The notes beneath the pieces were generated by a model. It made no database searches. It was not told the origin of the DNA and saw only the letters and a program-made list of their open reading frames with translations. A stretch of 7,945 nt of DNA from an uncultured Oscillospiraceae bacterium (lineage in GTDB: Bacteria; Bacillota; Clostridia; Oscillospirales; Oscillospiraceae): positions 1-7,945 of the forward strand of contig CAKSWM010000062.1 of assembly GCA_934511545.1 (NCBI GenBank), in the 5' to 3' direction. A program made the translations under genes and the position numbers. How positions within the stretch are numbered: the first letter of the stretch is position 1; each line of letters starts with the position of its first letter. This document shows, piece by piece, positions 5,410 to 7,945 of the stretch.

Positions 5410-6123
5410 ATGCTTAGAATCGAACATCTTACAAAAACATACGGCTTGAAGAACGCCGTTGACGACCTGAGCCTGCACATAGCTCCGGGCGAGATATACG
5501 GTTTCATCGGGCACAACGGCGCGGGCAAAACGACCACCATCAAGGCCTGCTGCGGGATACTGCAATGCGACTCCGGCGAGATATATATCGACGGGGTCTC
5601 CGTCCGGGAAAGGCCGCTGGAGTGCAAGGCCAAACTTGCCTACATACCCGACAATCCGGACCTTTACGATTATATGACCGGTATCAGATATCTGAACTTC
5701 GTCGCCGATATTTTCGGCGTCGGGCAGAGCGAGCGTCAGGAACGCATCAGCCGGTACGCCGAGACTTTTGAACTGACGGGGGATCTTGCCCAGCCGGTCA
5801 GCGCCTATTCCCACGGCATGAAGCAGAAACTGGCGATCATCTCCGCACTGATACACGAGCCGAAGCTCATCATAATGGACGAACCGTTTGTCGGACTTGA
5901 CCCCAAGGCCTCGCACACGCTCAAGGAACTGATGCGCGAGTGCTGTGACCGCGGCGGAGCGATATTCTTCTCAACGCACGTTCTCGAGGTCGCCGAGAAG
6001 CTCTGCGACAAGGTTGCGATCATAAAGGGCGGCCGCCTGATAAAGTACGGCACGATGGACGAGGTCAGGGGCGATGAGTCGCTTGAGACCGTGTTCCTGG
6101 AACTGGAGGAAGGCAATGCTTAA
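5410..6123 (+). CDS. ABC transporter ATP-binding protein, ABC-2/EcsA-like exporter
   Basis: Cytoplasmic ATPase subunit that would power export with the following permease. Its 237 residues form one nucleotide-binding domain: Walker A GHNGAGKTT at 34-42, signature segment YSHGMKQK at 133-140, Walker B LIIMDEP at 153-159 with catalytic Glu158, D-loop GLDP at 162-165 and switch His190 in FSTH. The Q-loop reads YIPDNPDLYDYMTG, so the usual Gln is Asp81. I recall this variant from EcsA/YthP-like exporter ATPases, so it need not mean loss of activity. The ATG at 5410 is supported by AGGAGG (5398-5403) 6 nt upstream. Its stop overlaps the permease start by 8 bases, indicating translational coupling. 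Expression is probably controlled by the 19-bp-spacer promoter just upstream. The cargo (drug, peptide or lipid) is unknown. Confidence 0.93.
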   Translation: MLRIEHLTKTYGLKNAVDDLSLHIAPGEIYGFIGHNGAGKTTTIKACCGILQCDSGEIYIDGVSVRERPLECKAKLAYIPDNPDLYDYMTGIRYLNFVADIFGVGQSERQERISRYAETFELTGDLAQPVSAYSHGMKQKLAIISALIHEPKLIIMDEPFVGLDPKASHTLKELMRECCDRGGAIFFSTHVLEVAEKLCDKVAIIKGGRLIKYGTMDEVRGDESLETVFLELEEGNA

Positions 6124-7705
6124 AACACTATTAAAAAAACAGCTTCTTGAGCTGACGGCATTTCTCTACCAGAGCGGGAAAAAGGGCAAGCGCCGCTCCG
6201 CCGCCGCGCTGATCGGCTATTCCGTCCTGCTGATATACGCTTTCGGCGTCATCTGCTGGCTGTTTTCGCTCATGGCGGGGACGCTCTGCGCGCCGCTGGT
6301 GCAGGCGGGACTGGACTGGATGTATTTTGCTCTGGTCGCGATGATGGCGACGGCCTTCGGCGTCATTGGCAGCGTGTTCACAACATACTCGGGGCTTTAC
6401 GCCGCGAAGGATAACGAGCTTCTGCTGTCCATGCCGGTGCCGCCGTCCATGATACTGCTGTCCCGCATGGCCGGCATCTATATCATGAGCTTTCTGTTCG
6501 AGGCGCTGGTCCTGATCCCGTCCGTGATCGTCTATTGCCGGAACGTAAGCATCGGGGCAGCGGGCCTTGTCTGTCTGCTGCTGATACTGTTTCTTCTGCC
6601 GCTGCTCGCGCTGACGATATCCTGCGTGCTCGGCTGGCTGGTCGGCCTGCTAGCCTCGCGCGTGCGCAGCAAGAGCATTATAACAAGTCTGCTCTCGCTG
6701 GCGTTTTTCGCGGTATATTATTATCTGTATTTCCAGATGAACAAGATCCTGCAAGCAATATTGGCGAACGCTGAATATCTCAGCGGGAGAATCAAAACCA
6801 TAATGTATCCGTTTTATCAGCTTGGTCTTGCCGCGCAGGGTAACTGGCTCTCGATGCTGATATTTGCAGCGATCATACTCGCGTTGTTCGCCGTGGTGTA
6901 TTACATTCTCAGCCGTAGCTTTTTGAAGGTCACGACCACGCAGCGCGGCGCGGCAAAGACCGAGTACCGCGAGAAGCCGATGAAGGTCTCGTCCCAGAAC
7001 GCGGCTCTGCTGAAAAAGGAGGCTCTGCGCTGCTGGAACTGCTCGGCGTATATGCTCAACTGCTGTCTGGGCGCGCTGCTGCTGATAGCCGCGGCAGTGT
7101 TCGTCGTCATAAAAGGCACATGGCTGCTGAACATGGCCGCCGGCATAGGGCTCGAGCCGCTGCTGCCGTTGTTTGCCTGCGCCGCCGTCTGCATTATCGT
7201 TTCGATGAACCTTGTAACGGCTCCCTCGATATCGCTTGAGGGAAACACGCTCTGGATAGTCCGGTCACTGCCGGTGTCCGCGTGGCGCGTGCTGTGCAGC
7301 AAGCTGAACCTGCATATGCTCATAACCGCGATACCCGCCGTCATCTGCTCCCTTGCGGCGGCTCTCACACTGGGGTTCGAGGCATATTATATCGCCGCGA
7401 TCCCTGTGTTCGCCGTTATATTCACCGCGTTCTGCGGGGAACTGGGGCTGGTGTTCAACCTGAAGATCCCGAACCTGACCTGGAGCAGCGAGGCGGTCGC
7501 CGTCAAGCAGAGCATGAGCGTTCTCCTGACGATGCTGGTAGACTGGGTCGTGATCGTGGCTCTGGGCATCGGCTATTATCTGCTGTACAGCGCGCTTTCC
7601 GCGCAGGCGTTTGTCGCGCTTGCCGCCGCGGTCCTTCTGGCGGCGGACCTGCTTATGATGCTGTGGCTCAAAAAGAGGGGCAGCAGAGCTTTCGCGGAGC
7701 TTTAA
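6116..7705 (+). CDS. ABC-2-type exporter permease, about 12 TM segments, internally duplicated
   Basis: Integral membrane partner of the preceding ATPase, 529 residues. The start is ATG 6116, inside the end of the ATPase gene, with GGAGGAAGG (6105-6113) just upstream; the frame extends further 5' but only through the ATPase gene. About 12 hydrophobic segments can be read, near 30-58, 67-92, 111-140, 148-180, 186-207, 244-265, 314-333, 348-369, 400-420, 424-446, 468-492 and 495-517. A basic cytoplasmic stretch (about 270-305) separates two halves of six. Each half carries a related motif after its second segment: NELLLSMPVPPSMILLSRM at 100-118 and NTLWIVRSLPVSAWRVLCSKL at about 377-397. That suggests an ancient duplication of a six-TM unit, so one polypeptide may supply both permease halves. 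The substrate is unknown. A strong terminator follows. Confidence 0.88.
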   Translation: MLKTLLKKQLLELTAFLYQSGKKGKRRSAAALIGYSVLLIYAFGVICWLFSLMAGTLCAPLVQAGLDWMYFALVAMMATAFGVIGSVFTTYSGLYAAKDNELLLSMPVPPSMILLSRMAGIYIMSFLFEALVLIPSVIVYCRNVSIGAAGLVCLLLILFLLPLLALTISCVLGWLVGLLASRVRSKSIITSLLSLAFFAVYYYLYFQMNKILQAILANAEYLSGRIKTIMYPFYQLGLAAQGNWLSMLIFAAIILALFAVVYYILSRSFLKVTTTQRGAAKTEYREKPMKVSSQNAALLKKEALRCWNCSAYMLNCCLGALLLIAAAVFVVIKGTWLLNMAAGIGLEPLLPLFACAAVCIIVSMNLVTAPSISLEGNTLWIVRSLPVSAWRVLCSKLNLHMLITAIPAVICSLAAALTLGFEAYYIAAIPVFAVIFTAFCGELGLVFNLKIPNLTWSSEAVAVKQSMSVLLTMLVDWVVIVALGIGYYLLYSALSAQAFVALAAAVLLAADLLMMLWLKKRGSRAFAEL

Positions 7706-7732
7706 ATATAAAGTATTCATCACTTTTCTCTT

Positions 7733-7768
7733 CCGGAGGGGCGACTTTATAAAGCCCCTCCGGTTTTT
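7733..7768 (+). terminator. Intrinsic terminator of the ABC exporter operon
   Basis: A perfect 9-bp GC-rich stem (7733-7741 with 7755-7763) surrounds a 13-nt loop that can itself form a small CTT/AAG hairpin, and is followed by five T (7764-7768). It lies 27 bases after the permease stop codon. Confidence 0.92.
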
Positions 7769-7772
7769 AATT

Positions 7773-7861
7773 CTTTTAGCTCTGCCAGAGCGGGGGGCTG
7801 CTCCGCAGGGGGGGATTTTTTCTTTATCTTTTTCCTTCTGTTTTTCCTTTTAGCTCTACCA
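7773..7861 (+). repeat. Pair of 15-nt direct repeats flanking a pyrimidine tract
   Basis: CTTTTAGCTCTGCCA (7773-7787) recurs as CTTTTAGCTCTACCA (7847-7861), 14 of 15 identical and 59 bases apart. They may be remnants of duplicated intergenic repeat units. Their function is unknown. Confidence 0.6.
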
Positions 7862-7884
7862 AGCTGGGTTCTCTTTCAGAGAGA

Positions 7885-7914
7885 CATACTTTTCCGCTTG
7901 TCCGGAAAAGTATG
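7885..7914. repeat. Perfect 12-bp inverted repeat, candidate dispersed intergenic element
   Basis: CATACTTTTCCG (7885-7896) and its exact reverse complement (7903-7914) surround a 6-nt loop CTTGTC. A smaller hairpin TCTCT-TTC-AGAGA (7870-7882) sits directly upstream. No T run follows on the plus strand, so it is a poor terminator. It looks like a REP-like or small mobile palindromic element cut by the window end. Confidence 0.65.
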
Positions 7915-7945
7915 CAAAAGGGACACACAAGGGGGACTCTTACAG

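Larger units (their letters stand above)
7769..7945. other. Non-coding, repeat-rich tail of the window
   Basis: No credible gene or promoter is visible here. It holds a short hairpin GCTCT-GCC-AGAGC (7779-7791), two G runs (7792-7797 and 7808-7814) around a CTGC-TCC-GCAG hairpin, a pyrimidine-rich tract (about 7815-7851), a 15-nt near-direct repeat and a strong inverted repeat near the right edge. The composition differs sharply from the neighbouring genes. Confidence 0.6.

Noticed and set aside
7792..7814. G-quadruplex
   Set aside because: Only two G runs, separated by a small hairpin; four tracts would require splitting the runs without loops.
7778..7815. tRNA gene, because TAGCTCTGCCAGAGCGG resembles a D arm
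   Set aside because: No acceptor stem, anticodon arm or T-loop sequence can be found around it.
1..7945. CRISPR array, insertion sequence or phage genes
   Set aside because: No regularly spaced repeats, transposase, integrase or phage motifs were seen.

Overview
The window looks like a chromosomal segment of a moderately GC-rich, Gram-positive anaerobe of the Clostridia, probably an Oscillospirales-type gut bacterium. This rests on strong AGGAGG ribosome binding sites, sigma-A-like promoters, compact intrinsic terminators, a family 5 solute-binding protein, and a TetM/EF-G-like GTPase fused to a YacP-type nuclease. I recall that fusion from clostridial genomes. The taxonomic call is inference; there is no rRNA marker here.

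Layout, left to right. Positions 1-1077 (+) are the C-terminal part of an oligopeptide/dipeptide-type ABC solute-binding protein, followed by a hairpin terminator. A consensus promoter overlapping the end of that terminator drives an HSL-family alpha/beta hydrolase (1225-2067, +). A perfect 13-bp bidirectional terminator separates it from a convergent two-gene minus-strand block: a GNAT acetyltransferase (5232-4741), then a large translational GTPase with a C-terminal NYN/PIN ribonuclease domain (4726-2096). A divergent intergenic region of about 165 bases follows. It carries a promoter with a 19-bp spacer and a dyad in the spacer, typical of MerR-family regulation, ahead of a two-gene ABC-2-type exporter (ATPase 5410-6123, 12-TM permease 6116-7705, ATG overlapping the ATPase stop). 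After its terminator, the last ~175 bases are non-coding and rich in small repeats, including a perfect 12-bp-stem inverted repeat.

The most interesting locus is the GTPase-nuclease gene. It joins a ribosome A-site-binding GTPase fold to a domain closely resembling B. subtilis YacP/Rae1, an endoribonuclease that cleaves mRNA in the ribosomal A site. The loop that TetM uses to dislodge tetracycline is not conserved, which points to ribosome rescue or mRNA surveillance rather than classical tetracycline resistance. Its 5' end is also unusual. A 12-bp inverted repeat can hide the Shine-Dalgarno sequence in read-through mRNA, a promoter sits in and beside that repeat, an 11-nt stretch copies the 16S rRNA 3' end, and an A7 run lies where a GTG-started frame meets the GTPase frame. 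The true start is therefore unresolved.
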